64,000 nt of DNA from Aspidapion aeneum (lineage: Eukaryota; Arthropoda; Insecta; Coleoptera; Brentidae), in assembly GCA_963576565.1 (NCBI GenBank), contig OY755047.1, forward strand, positions 33,524,851 to 33,588,850, written 5' to 3'. Positions 24,701 through 32,999 of this stretch are shown piece after piece. The position numbers and the translations under genes were made by a program. Numbering within the stretch: position 1 is the first letter of the stretch; the number at the start of each line of letters is the position of its first letter. The notes under the pieces are model-generated. The model had not been told where the DNA came from. It did no database searches and saw only the letters and a list, made by a program, of their open reading frames with translations.

Positions 24701-26069
24701 TAGAAAATGACTTTTGAAAAGGGGCCTTTTTATTGAAATTGATTTTTTTTTCAGTGGGTTATGACTAAGACTAATCAAAAACAAAAGACGAGTATGAACA
24801 GCCAATTTTGTTTAAGACAGCTAAGACTAATCAAAGGACAAAGACTAATCAAAAACAAAAGACTAAGACAAGTATGAACAATACTTTAACCAACAGAACA
24901 AACTATACATTAAATTAAATGATTAGATTACAGAAAAGCAATTCTTTAACTTTACATCCCAAGCCACACGTATATAATAATCTAGAATTTTATCTACTAT
25001 TCACTTATGAATTTTTTTTAAATTTATTGACAGTTTTTTTTCTTTTTGACATTTTGAAACATTTTCAAAATTATTAAAGTTTTTTTAATTTTTGATTTTG
25101 ACTTAAAAAAAATTCAAATTTTTTCAACTATTTGACATCGTGGAATTTTTAAAAGTTTTGGATTTTTTTGAAATATTTTGACGTTTTTAAAATCTAATGG
25201 CATTTTTGATATTCTTTAACTTGACTTTTTTTAAATATTTTGAGAATTTAGATTTTTTTTGACATCTTTGATATATATTGACATATTTTGACGTTTTTGA
25301 AGTTTGTTGTTTTTTTTTTAAATTTTCGAAATTCTTTGACATTTTGCACATTTTTTAAGTATTTATCTTATTGATATTTTTTGAAATCTTTAAAACCTAT
25401 ATATTTTATTGACATTTTTTTACATCTTTTAAAACTTAACTTTTTAAAATTTTTTGATATTTGAAATTTTAGTCCATTAAATGTAAAAACAACCTCCTAA
25501 CAATATTAAGTGCGCGTAGACAGCAGCAAGTCATAATTTTTGCCTCTTAAAGTTTTTTTGGATATAAGAAATGAAAAGAAGCTCTTTGATTCATTGGCAC
25601 CTGTTATTAATTCAATAACTAGCTGCTCTTGATTTCTTATTCAATTACTTCATGTCATTCCTTTAAAGGCATACTCAATAAAACAATACCAAATTGCCAT
25701 TCAGGAATATGAACGAGAACGCCAATGCAGCGTTATTATGTGATTGCAAATTTCTTGGATATGAAAATCTTAATAACTCTAAATTTTATTAGATTTTTAA
25801 ACTTACCTTTTATTCTATCTAGTTTACTAAAAACCATTTTTTGTTCATAAATAATTTTGATTTAAAAATTCTGCTATAAAAGCCTTTTCTTTAATTTTTT
25901 TTTAGGTTTCCCTGAAGAAAACACTCAAAAACCTTATAGATTATCCTGGGTGATCATTGTAATAGCCGTTGTGGTCATATTAATTGTCATATGTGTCACT
26001 TGTGATAGAAAACGAAGACGGCGTAAGGCTGCGCGGGAGTTGGCAATGCGACGAAGTATTCATATTCCC
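9547..26069 (+). CDS. CUB-CUB-LDLa single-pass membrane protein (Neto/Culd-like), partial, five exons
   Basis: This is a cell-surface type I membrane protein; CUB and LDLa modules bind proteins outside the cell. The CDS is the join of 9547-9776, 10980-11153, 11391-11520, 16701-16879 and 25906-26069 (877 nt, about 292 codons). Every junction keeps the frame (phases 1, 1, 2, 1) with GT/AG sites. Order: last part of CUB1, complete CUB2 with its four cysteines, an LDLa module with six cysteines and the acidic DxSDE calcium loop, then a helix of about 21 residues ([18 protein letters not shown]) followed by the stop-transfer RKRRRRK. Insect proteins with two CUBs, one LDLa and one helix are Neto (auxiliary subunit of glutamate receptors) and Culd (receptor trafficking in photoreceptors). 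I cannot decide between them, so no symbol is given. The N-terminus and most of the cytoplasmic tail are missing. The introns are loaded with mobile elements. Confidence 0.85.
9777..10979 (+). other. Intron between the CUB1 and CUB2 exons
   Basis: 1.2 kb of AT-rich sequence with a clear donor and acceptor. No open frame of note and no recognisable element. Confidence 0.6.
10980..11153 (+). CDS. Exon b: first half of CUB domain 2
   Basis: The acceptor 'ttttcttgcag' precedes 10980 and 'gtaagaa' follows 11153. It reads the classic CUB opening: after GDCG comes [14 protein letters not shown], then the second cysteine in SCNWYISV and the strand [15 protein letters not shown]. It enters and leaves in phase 1, fitting both neighbours. 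Confidence 0.88.
11391..11520 (+). CDS. Exon c: middle of CUB domain 2
   Basis: It follows 'catgttttag' and ends before 'gtaagaata'. It encodes [16 protein letters not shown] and REICGEK, giving the third and fourth CUB cysteines, and ends at LMTL plus two bases of the next codon. That codon is completed by the first base of the 16701 exon. Confidence 0.88.
11640..13460 (+). repeat. Decayed ~170-bp tandem repeat in the intron
   Basis: A degenerate unit recurs about ten times. Its anchor is close to 'aatatggatcctaagtcaat', then 'aaataccg', 'gtagcctcc', 'aatcgatttagaattagc' and 'agctctaagcaatg'. The gatttagaattag-like block lies near 11705, 11860, 12035, 12205, 12378, 12525, 12745, 12955, 13140 and 13258, a mean step of about 172 bp. 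Copies are strongly diverged, so this is an old satellite-like array. The 73-codon minus frame at 13080-13301 lies inside it and is not a gene. Confidence 0.6.
13461..14560. other. AT-rich intron sequence, nothing recognised
   Basis: Poly-A/T and TTA-rich DNA between the tandem array and the gypsy relic. Any left LTR of that relic would lie here, but no convincing repeat of it was seen on the right side. Confidence 0.4.
14576..16440 (+). pseudogene. Ty3/gypsy retrotransposon pol relic (RT to integrase)
   Basis: A decayed pol region in the host gene's sense orientation. Piece by piece it reads: 14576-14764, a pre-RT linker ([20 protein letters not shown]); about 14775-14960, the RT start ([16 protein letters not shown], then [10 protein letters not shown] and ADYKVTV); 15630-15869, sequence from the RNase H to integrase region; 15870-16154, the H2C2 zinc-binding integrase N-terminus ([20 protein letters not shown], then CRPCCLVK); and to about 16380, remnants of the DDE core ([17 protein letters not shown]). 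There are many stops and frameshifts, the RT palm with YxDD is missing or unreadable, and LTRs were not found. An old, dead copy. Confidence 0.8.
16701..16879 (+). CDS. Exon d: end of CUB2 plus LDLa module
   Basis: After the acceptor 'ttgtattttcag', the frame completes the split codon of exon c. It reads [18 protein letters not shown], the last CUB strand, then a full LDLa: [21 protein letters not shown] and [10 protein letters not shown]. The sixth cysteine is split over the 16879/25906 junction (t|gt). The acidic residues of the calcium cage are all present. Confidence 0.9.
16880..18245 (+). other. Intron sequence, nothing recognised
   Basis: AT-rich DNA following the 'gtgagt' donor. Short frames (for example 17761-17946) are lysine/asparagine/isoleucine-rich chance frames. 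Confidence 0.4.
18252..18840. mobile_element. Possible non-autonomous DNA element with 'ccacgatcct'-type ends
   Basis: 'ggccacgaccctgaaaaaat' near 18254 is imperfectly matched in reverse by 'gaggatcgtggtcc' near 18821-18834. 'atcagc' and 'gggctgatttt' blocks also occur near both ends in opposite orientation (about 18272-18297 and 18790-18797). Interior AT-rich, non-coding. No target duplication established. Confidence 0.35.
19196..19800. mobile_element. Inverted-repeat element with Penelope/hammerhead-like terminal motif
   Basis: Two 111-bp arms, 19196-19306 and 19690-19800, are reverse complements with about 85-90% identity. Each contains, in opposite orientation, a motif 'ctgaagatg', a short stem-loop (gaga...tctc in the right arm) and 'cgaaacatgtcg'. 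That order resembles the remnant hammerhead-ribozyme core in the pseudo-LTRs of Penelope-like elements. The spacer holds a 17-bp direct repeat ('aattacagcagcatgtg' near 19450 and 19487) and no reverse transcriptase. It may be a truncated Penelope pair or a foldback MITE. Frames at 19150-19353 and 19519-19821 are not genes. Confidence 0.5.
19880..20115 (+). pseudogene. LINE reverse-transcriptase C-terminal tail, relic
   Basis: Read on the + strand with frame changes, this gives LKWQQS...[20 protein letters not shown], the basic C-terminal end of LINE polymerases (the 'lt.ed..drrrWr' pattern). The same region, in reverse orientation, is present at 38,480-38,640. Only the tail remains and it is not functional. 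Confidence 0.5.
20120..21030. other. AT-rich intron sequence, nothing recognised
   Basis: No coding frame or clear repeat was seen between the LINE tail and the transposase relic. Confidence 0.35.
21040..22050 (+). pseudogene. IS630/Tc1-mariner-superfamily transposase relic
   Basis: A shattered + strand coding region. 21047-21290 resembles the N-terminal helix-turn-helix region ([10 protein letters not shown]). 21294-21430 reads [20 protein letters not shown] then [13 protein letters not shown], the 'R.L...g..p......l...d...R..fc' pattern of insect DDE transposases. About 21600-21720 keeps part of the catalytic core. 21749-21880 resembles the 'wP..SPDl.plDFf.Wg.lK' block, with the catalytic aspartate context destroyed. 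About 22020-22080 resembles the conserved C-terminal 'c....gghve.ll'. There are several frameshifts and no intact frame. Family assignment rests on order of motifs and is tentative. Confidence 0.5.
22920..23300 (+). promoter_or_regulatory. GC/CpG-rich island in the LDLa-TM intron, possible promoter and leader exon
   Basis: About 380 bp markedly richer in GC and CpG than the DNA around it ('gccgagcgcgccccc', 'ttattgcgcgcgcactcc'). At its right edge 'aataaac' is followed by 'gtgagttt' (23299), a good splice donor. Frames through it on both strands (22829-23023, 23071-23283, 23122-23367) look like chance and match nothing I know. It could be an internal promoter with an untranslated first exon for a short isoform, or an independent noncoding start. 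Confidence 0.3.
24305..24884. repeat. Foldback repeat with 'agacgagtatgaac' ends
   Basis: 'gttcatactcgtcttttgtc' near 24306 returns as reverse complement near 24780-24797 ('aaaagacgagtatgaac') and again, slightly changed, near 24860-24879. Internal sub-repeats 'gactaatcaaaaacaaaag' occur at least twice on the right; reversed versions lie at about 24405-24436. Foldback-like, non-coding. The frames at 24321-24560 and 24608-24805 lie inside and are not genes. Confidence 0.55.
25020..25470. repeat. Degenerate T-rich simple repeat
   Basis: Irregular repetition of 'ttttgacatttttgaaat'-like words over about 450 bp. Low-complexity sequence without coding content, upstream of the transmembrane exon. 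Confidence 0.55.
25906..26069 (+). CDS. Exon e: transmembrane helix and start of the cytoplasmic tail
   Basis: The acceptor is a long pyrimidine tract ending 'ttttttttag' at 25905. The first two bases finish the last LDLa cysteine. It reads [14 protein letters not shown], the helix [18 protein letters not shown], then [22 protein letters not shown], a strongly basic inner border that fixes type I topology. It ends in phase 0 before 'gtaagtatt' at 26070. Reading on past the donor gives a further 53 codons to a stop at 26229; that is probably intron, though a retained-intron form would simply shorten the tail. Confidence 0.88.
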
Positions 26070-26335
26070 GTAAGTATTCACTACAGTTGGAGGCGCCCAG
26101 TTGTCCCATTCCGTTCAATGCAGTGTGTAAATGCTAGTGGTGCATATATTTTAATGGGTTATAGAAGAGATTGGGTAGTAATAGATCTCTTTAAAATGGC
26201 GCGTAGTAAAAAAGATCTAAGTTTTTCGTGAAAAGATGGAAGTTGTTACCGTTGCGGAGAGATCGCTGAAAAATTTAATATCGGAAAAATTCAAGCAGCG
26301 GAAATTGTTAATATTTTATTGTATATTAAAATTTC

Positions 26336-26426
26336 GCAGTTCTCTTTCTTAAGTAGACACCTCCAATAAGCGGACAAAATCGACGAAACCCTGAGTGTCC
26401 GCTTATAGGAAGTTTCACAGTATAGC
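26336..26426. mobile_element. Short pogo/Tigger-like MITE fragment
   Basis: 'cacctccaataagcggacaa' followed by 'tgtccgcttataggaagttt' makes a hairpin around 'aagcggaca'/'tgtccgctt'. It has the look of non-autonomous pogo-type ends. Small, diverged, no clear target duplication. Confidence 0.35.
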
Positions 26427-26724
26427 CGCCCCATGAAGTTTATTCCTGATATAAAGTTCTCTATTATAAGTGATGTTTTAACTGTCTTTATTTAAATTCT
26501 AAATGTGGAAATGCTTGCTAAAGTTTTCAATTGCTTTTTTGTGAGGTGAGGATCAGGAAAACTTTTAATTTGATTACTGTTCTATGCATATATAATTTAT
26601 CCATTTTTAAAGAACACGTGCATAAAAGTTTAAACACTGAACAGTGGTCTATAGACTTGATAAATATTTTAAGCATCATCCAAAATTTGAACCAGCATAT
26701 TAACAGTTAGACTGCTTGGATAGA

Positions 26725-26733
26725 GCTCATGCG
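26725..26733 (+). repeat. Target-site duplication, left copy (9 bp)
   Basis: 'gctcatgcg', identical to 30957-30965, abutting the left terminal inverted repeat of the foldback element. Confidence 0.85.
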
Positions 26734-29700
26734 ACCTCTATAAACTTAGCATTACCACTTAAGAATTGGATATTCGCAATATATGCATTAATTGTCGTGA
26801 ATTTGTCGTAAATTTGTCGTGAAAGAAAAATTTTGTCGCGCCACCCGTTTTCCTGAAAAGGGTATGTAATGCTAAGTTGAGTCTCAACTTAGCACTACCA
26901 CCCCAGAAAAAATTAAAATTTTCAAAAACTAATAAATGCATTAATTGTCGTGAATTTGTCGTAAATTTTTCGTAAAAGAAAAACAATTGACGCGTCATCC
27001 GTTTTCCCGAAAACGGGCAGTGAGCAATTTTGATTGATTTCCCAGCTAAATCTTAGTGATCTTTAAGCTTTTTTACAATAAGAAGATGTAGTATATTTAA
27101 CCTTGTCGCGCAATTGTAAATTTTTGGTGAAGCAATCATTATATTACGTTCCGCTTTTACTTTTCAATATAACATTTTGTGGTGTTTGTGTAAATATTCA
27201 TTGATCGCCAGGATTTTGCGTTGTTTTAGAAATTATGAAAAAAAGTGAACTTCTCACGAAACATTTATATGCATTAATTGTCCTAAATTTGTCGTGAAAG
27301 AAAAAAAATTGTCGCGCCACCCGTTTTCCTGAAAAGGGTATGTAATGCTAAGTTGAGTCTCAATTTAGCACTACCACCCCAGAAAAAATTACAATGTTCA
27401 AAAACTAATAAATGCATTAATTGTCGTGAATTTGTCGTAAATTTGTCGTAAAAGAAAAACAATTGACGCGTCATCCGTTTTCCCGAAAACGGGCAGTGAG
27501 CAATTTTGATTGATTTCCCAGCTAAATCTTAGTGATCTTTAAGCTTTTTTACAATACGAAGATGTAGTATATTTAACCTTGGTGCGCAATTGTAAATTTT
27601 TGGTGAAACAATCATTATATTACGTTCCGCTTTTACTTTTCAATATAACCTTTTGTGGTGTTTGTGTAAATATTCATTGATCGCCAGGATTTTGCGTTGT
27701 TTTAGAAATTATGAAAAAAAGTGAACTTCTCACGAAACATTTATATGCATTAATTGTCTTAAATTTGTAGTAAATTTGTCGTGAAACAAAAATAATTATC
27801 GCGCCACCTGTTTGCCTGAAAAGGGTATGTAATGCTAAGTTGAGTCTCAATTTAGTACTACCACCCCAGAAAAAATTAAAATTTTCAAAAACTAATCTAT
27901 GGAATAATTGTTGTAAATTTGTCGTAAATTTGTCGTGAAAAGAAAAATTTTCTCGCGCCACCCGTTTTCCTGAAAAGGGGGTGTAATGCTAAGTTGAATC
28001 TCAACTTAGCACTACCACCCCAGAAAAAATTAAAATTTTTAAAAACTAATAAATGTATTAATTGTCGTGAATTTGTCGTTAAAGAAAAAAATTTGTCGCG
28101 ACACCCGTTTTCCTGAAAACGGTATGTAATGCTAAGTTGAGTCTCATGTGGTAATGCTAAGTTGAGACTCAACTTAGCATTACCACCCCAGAAAAAATTA
28201 AAATTTTTAAAAGCTAATCTATGGAATAATTGTCGTAAATTTGTCGTAAATTTGACGTGAAAGAAAAAAATTTGTCGCGCCACCCGTTTTCTTGAAAAGG
28301 GTGTGTAATGCTAAGTTGAGTCTCAACTTAGCACTACCACCCCAGAAAAAATTAAAATTTTTAAAAACTATTCTATGGAATAATTGTCGTAAATTTGTCG
28401 TAAATGTGTCGTGAAAGAAAAAAATTTGTCGCGCCACCCGTTTGCCTGAAAAGGGTATGTAATGCTAAGTTGAGTCTCAACTTAGCACTACCACCCCAGA
28501 AAAAATGAAAATTTTCAAAAACTAATAAATGGATTAATTGTCGTGAATTTGTCGTAAATTTGTCGTAAAAGAAAAACAATTGACGCGTCATCCGTTTTCC
28601 CGAAAACGGGCAGTGAGCAATTTTGATTGATTTCCCAGCTAAATCTTAGTGATCTTTAAGCTTTTTTAAAATACGAAGATGTAGTATATTTAACCTTGTC
28701 GCGCAATTGTAAATTTTTGGTGAAACAATCATTATATTACGTTCCGCTTTTACTTTTCAATATAACCTTTTGAGGTGTTTGTGTAAATATTCATTGATCG
28801 CCAGGATTTTGCGTTGTTTTAGAAATTATGAAAAAAAGTGAACTTCTCACGAAACATTTATATGCATTAATTGTCTTAAATTTGTAGTAAATTTGTCGTG
28901 AAACAAAAAAAATTGTCGCGCCACCCGTTTTCCTGAAAAGGGTATGTAATGCTAAGTTGAGTCTCAATTTAGCACTACCACCCCAGAAAAAATTAAAATT
29001 TTCAAAAACTAATCTATGGAATAATTGTTGTAAATTTGTCGTGAAAAGAAATATTTTCTCGCGCCACCCGTTTTCCTGAAAAGGGGGTGTAATGCTAAGT
29101 TGAGTCTCAACTTAGCACTACCACCCCAGAAAAAATTAAAATTTTTAAAAACTAATAAATGAATTAATTGTCGTGAATTTGTCATAAATTTGTCGTGAAA
29201 GAAAAAAATTTGTCGCGACACCCGTTTTCCTGAAAACGGTATGTAATGCTAAGTTGAGTCTCAACTTAGCACTACCACCCCAGAAAAAATTAAAATTTTC
29301 CAAAATTAATAAATGCATTAATTGTCGTAAATTTGTCGTAAAAGAAAAACAATTGTCGCGTCATCCGTTTTCCCGGAAACGGGCAGTGAGCAACTTTGAG
29401 ATCTAAATCTAAATCTCAGTGATCTTTAAGCTTTTTCACAATACGAAGATGTAGTATATTTAACCTTGTCGCGCGATTGTAAATTTTTGGTGAAACAATC
29501 GTTATATTACGTGCTGTTTTTACTTTTACCCTTACCCTTTGTGGTGTTAATATAAATATTCATTGCTCGCTGTTTTCAATGATCAAGCTAACGCCAGGAT
29601 TTTGCGTTGTTTTAGAATTAACGAAAAAAAGCGAACTTCTCAAGAAATATTATGTTGTCCTTTTAACAATCATAGGCATTTTGCTACAAAGAACGGATAT

Positions 29701-30956
29701 AAATATGTTTCGTACTAACAAAACACCATCTTCTAGTAACACTAGGTACCCACTAGTTGTATAGCTTTATTTATTTTATTGTAGGCGAAAGTTCTTACCT
29801 AACAAAGTCAAAAGCCCTCCCTACCCCTTGTTACACTTTGCCAAACTTTTAGGAAGCCCTCCAAATCCTGTTACGTAATTAATAGGCGACCCCTAATAAA
29901 ATAAAGATCAAGCATAGCATAGGCAATGGTTGGGAAAAAACTTTTCGGACACATGTGTAAACGTGGTATGTCGACTTGGCAACATTGAAAGCCCTGCACC
30001 AAAGCATCGAAAAAATAATATCTTTGACCAAAATTCTTTAAGCCGACAAGACGTTTTTTTTTTTAATTTTATTTAATAATTATTCCGACAGTAAGAAGTC
30101 ATAATTTCTAAAACAACGCAAAATCCTGTCGATCAATGAATATTTACACAAACACCACAAAAGGTTATATTGAAAAGTAAAAGCGGAACGTAATATAATG
30201 ATTGTTTCACCAAAAATTTACAATTGAGCGACAAGGTTAAATATACTACATCTTCGTATTGTAAAAAAGCTTAAAGATCACTAAGATTTAGCTGGGAAAT
30301 CAATCAAAATTGCTCACTGCCCGTTTTCGGGAAAACGGATGACGCGTCAATTGTTTTTCTTTTACGACAAATTTACGACAAATTCACGACAATTAATGCA
30401 TTTATTAGTTTTTGAAAATTTTAATTTTTTCTGGGGTGGTAGTGCTAAGTTGAGACTCAACTTAGCATTACATACCCTTTTCAGGAAAACGGGTGGCGCG
30501 ACAAATTTTTTTCTTTCACGACAAATTTACGACAAATTTACGACAATTATTCCATAGGTTAGTTTTTAAAATTAATATAATATAATATTTAAATATACTA
30601 CATCTTCGTATTGTAAAAAAGCTTAAAGATCACTAAGATTTAGCTGGGAAATCAATCAAAATTGCTCACTGCCCGTTTTCGGGAAAACGGATGACGCGTC
30701 AATTGTTTTTCTTTTACGACAAATTTACGACAAATTCACGACAATTAATGCATTTATTAGTTTTTGAAAATTTAAATTTTTTCTGGGCTGGTAATGCTAA
30801 GTTGAGACTCAACTTAGCATTACATACCCTTTTCAGGAAAACGGGTGGCGCGACAATTTTTTTTCTTTCACGACAAATTTACGACAAATTCACGACAATT
30901 AATGCATATATTGCGAATATCCAATTCTTAAGTGGTAATGCTAAGTTTATAGAGGT
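26734..30956. mobile_element. 4.2-kb foldback element (FB/MULE-like), long TIRs and 9-bp TSD
   Basis: The left end 'acctctataaacttagcatt' (26734) is exactly matched in reverse complement at the right end (to 30956). The outer ~365 bp of each side (26734-27100 and 30592-30956) are near-identical inverted repeats. 'gctcatgcg' lies immediately outside both ends (26725-26733 and 30957-30965), a perfect 9-bp target duplication. The arms consist of shuffled modules: one with a 12+1+12 palindrome, one with a CCGTTTTC/GAAAACGG hairpin, and a ~235-bp module. The short, similar peptides read through the modules (starting M-T/A-R-Q-x-FFF) are repeat shadows. No transposase is present. Long modular TIRs with 9-bp duplications are typical of Foldback and Mutator-like elements. 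Confidence 0.9.
26997..30330. repeat. ~235-bp internal module of the foldback, five full copies plus one partial
   Basis: The module begins near 'cagtgagcaattttgattga' and runs through 'gatgtagtatatttaacctt' to 'ggattttgcgttgttttaga'. Direct copies start near 27015, 27494, 28613 and 29383 (the last more diverged). Inverted copies are at about 30,105-30,330 and, partial, at about 30,592-30,685. A single-copy centre of about 450 bp (29,640-30,095) separates the two orientations. Confidence 0.75.
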
Positions 30957-30965
30957 GCTCATGCG
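30957..30965 (+). repeat. Target-site duplication, right copy (9 bp)
   Basis: 'gctcatgcg', identical to 26725-26733, abutting the right terminal inverted repeat. Confidence 0.85.
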
Positions 30966-31601
30966 ATGTATGTATATCAAACTACCTTCTTTTTATTGCA
31001 ACACACAATGGGCCCTCTTGTAGCAAAAAAGTTTATTCGCGGGTACGCTTTTTAGGATTTTGTAAATGGCAATGTGATAAGAAATGTCTAAATCATAAAA
31101 ATGTTCAACAGCTGTTATCTGAATTTATTTTGTATCGAAATTTTTGCAAGGCAGTTTGTTTACCTCTATTCATTATAACAGTTGCGTTTCTTAGCGATTT
31201 CCATTAAGTATAAAACCAAGAAGTTTTTTAAGCAAAAGTTCCAAAATAAGTGTTCTAACTATTATGAAGGAGAGAAATATAAGTAAGCATTTTACATTTA
31301 TAAATAGAAATGATATAAACATCTTAAACATTTATTGCGGCCTAATTTTTTAAACGCTGAATTTTAAATATAATTATTTTCTTGGTGGGCTATTTGATTA
31401 AGATTTTAAAAAAAGTACCAGATAGTTATCTCTTTAGTTTTATTATACAATACTGTCTAAGCATCTGACTTTTCAAAAATGAGGATTAGAAGTACCGCAG
31501 ATAACCGCGAGTATTAAAAAAATATATTTTTAAGTCGAACCGCAAATGCTTTTTATTTAAAGGAGAGCCCAAGCAATCTGGAAGAAGAAATTTAATATCT
31601 C

Positions 31602-31864
31602 CAGTAGTGGATCCAGGGCAGAAGGGGAAGGGGGTTGGCCTGGTTCTAGAAAAAAATAAACCGCAATTTCTTATAAAATTATAATTTTTTTTAATTTTCA
31701 CAAATATTACTGTATGTTTCAAAAATTTTCAACTGACATGCGTTTTATTTAAATGTATTGCTTGATTTTAGAGATCACATTTATAGAAAACGACAAAAAA
31801 TTGTTTTGGTGTTTGCTGCCTCCTTGGCTCCCCCCCCCCCCCGGATATCCTGAATCCACCACTG
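31602..31864. mobile_element. hAT-type MITE with 'cagtggtggat' ends
   Basis: Left end 'cagtagtggatccagg' and right end 'cctgaatccaccactg' are inverted. Just inside lie a G-run (left) and a C-run (right), a common layout of insect hAT MITEs. The flanking 8-mers (aatatctc / aataacta) match only at 5 of 8, so any target duplication has decayed. Confidence 0.5.
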
Positions 31865-32519
31865 AATAACTATAAAATTCGAAATGAAAAATATGGCTTA
31901 TAGTTTACTTACAGCATACTAAAATTTTAGAATTGCAGTTTGCAAGGTATGATTTTTGCATTTTACCCATTTAAGTATCCCACTGTGCGCCGGTGCAGTA
32001 GGCTGTAGCTGTTGCCAATTTTATTTCAAGTAGTAGATTTAAAATACAAACAAAAAAAAATTCCAATTATAGGCAGGTAAGGTGGTAAAGGTATTTTGAT
32101 TTTTAATATACGAAACTTTCAGGAAAATCAATTTTTAATTTTAAACTTTAAAACCAATTTGAAAATTTTTTTTTTATAATTTTTGATCCCTATAAATTAT
32201 AACTATTTTTCCCTATTTTGACCCCTCGTATTATCAATTAAAATATGTGCACCATTTACACACAGTATATCAGGTTTGCACACTACCTACAAAAAAAATT
32301 TTAGTTAAAGTAATGAGAGTAGGTGTTACTATTTATTTTTTCTAATGAACACAAATTACATATTTTGTTTGAAGTCAAAAAAAAGGTTGTAAGGATTTAG
32401 AAGATACAGTTCTGTGTTGGAAAAAAATCCTAATAAAAAAAAATAAGATAAATTATGCGGGACTTTTTATTGTGGAAGACCACTGTCCGTGCTTTCTAGC
32501 ACAAATTTATTTTAATTAA

Positions 32520-32922
32520 GGTGGCCATCCCAGGTACTTCCCGTCAACCGGTGCCTTATTTCTGCGACGAGCTAGCCGAACGGATTTCCTCTGTCGACAG
32601 TGTCTGATGACGGCTAATGCCGTCAACGGCTACCCATTGGATACAACAGTGGTTGCTTATGGCAACCGAGAGACAATACACCAATTATTATCCGCCTAGC
32701 AACGAGGTGCTACAACGGGGATCACTGGTCGAAGGTTATTAGTGATAAAGGGTCAAGTGTTTGTGATTGTTGCGGGTTGTGTGCGAACGGCGCAAGTGAA
32801 GCTGATTAAACGGTATAGATTTTTTGCGAACACCAGAAACAAAAATGGGTGGTTCCAGTTTTTAAAAAATTAGTTTTGTTTAAATAATCAAAACCTGCAA
32901 TAAAAGTGTACGAGTTTTTAAG
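32520..32922 (+). promoter_or_regulatory. CpG-containing upstream region and probable 5' leader
   Basis: About 300 bp richer in GC and CpG than the surroundings ('gacgagctagccgaacggat', 'gatgacggctaatgccgtca'), leading into an AT-rich leader before the ATG at 32923. One short upstream frame (ATG near 32845) stops after five codons. Promoter function is inferred only from composition and from the following exon-like frame. Confidence 0.35.
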
Positions 32923-32996
32923 ATGGGTTTAAATGACTTTTCCCTTAAAATCGCACACGAACCGCGGTTAATTGCTCCTAACGTTGGGAGATGTAT
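32923..32996 (+). CDS. Candidate first coding exon of an unidentified gene
   Basis: ATG at 32923 opens MGLNDFSLKIAHEPRLIAPN and runs 24 codons plus two bases to a strong donor 'gtaagt' (32997). If not spliced, the frame stops at once. Support: mixed, non-AT-biased codons, a CpG-rich region just upstream, and an ideal donor. I do not recognise the protein, and no phase-2 partner exon was found in the remaining 31 kb. It could instead belong to a repeat's 5' region. Confidence 0.35.
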
Positions 32997-32999
32997 GTA

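Noticed and set aside
25950..26231. 93-codon gene starting at the ATG at 25950
   Set aside because: The first part is the transmembrane exon of the larger gene entered by splicing at 25906; the part after 26069 follows a strong donor and is probably intron.
26759..30950. CRISPR-like array of palindromic repeats
   Set aside because: Repeats and spacers are not regular, the spacers themselves are repeated, and the region is a TIR-bounded eukaryotic element with a target duplication.
26759..31023. A family of small proteins starting M-T/A-R-Q-x-FFF in many frames
   Set aside because: They are translations of the repeated modules of the foldback element, on whichever strand the module points. 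Similarity between them reflects DNA repetition, not protein selection.
31830..31844. Long C-run as a regulatory quadruplex
   Set aside because: G/C runs also occur near 2700, 2825 and 4965 and lie at MITE or repeat-module ends; they are part of those repeats.
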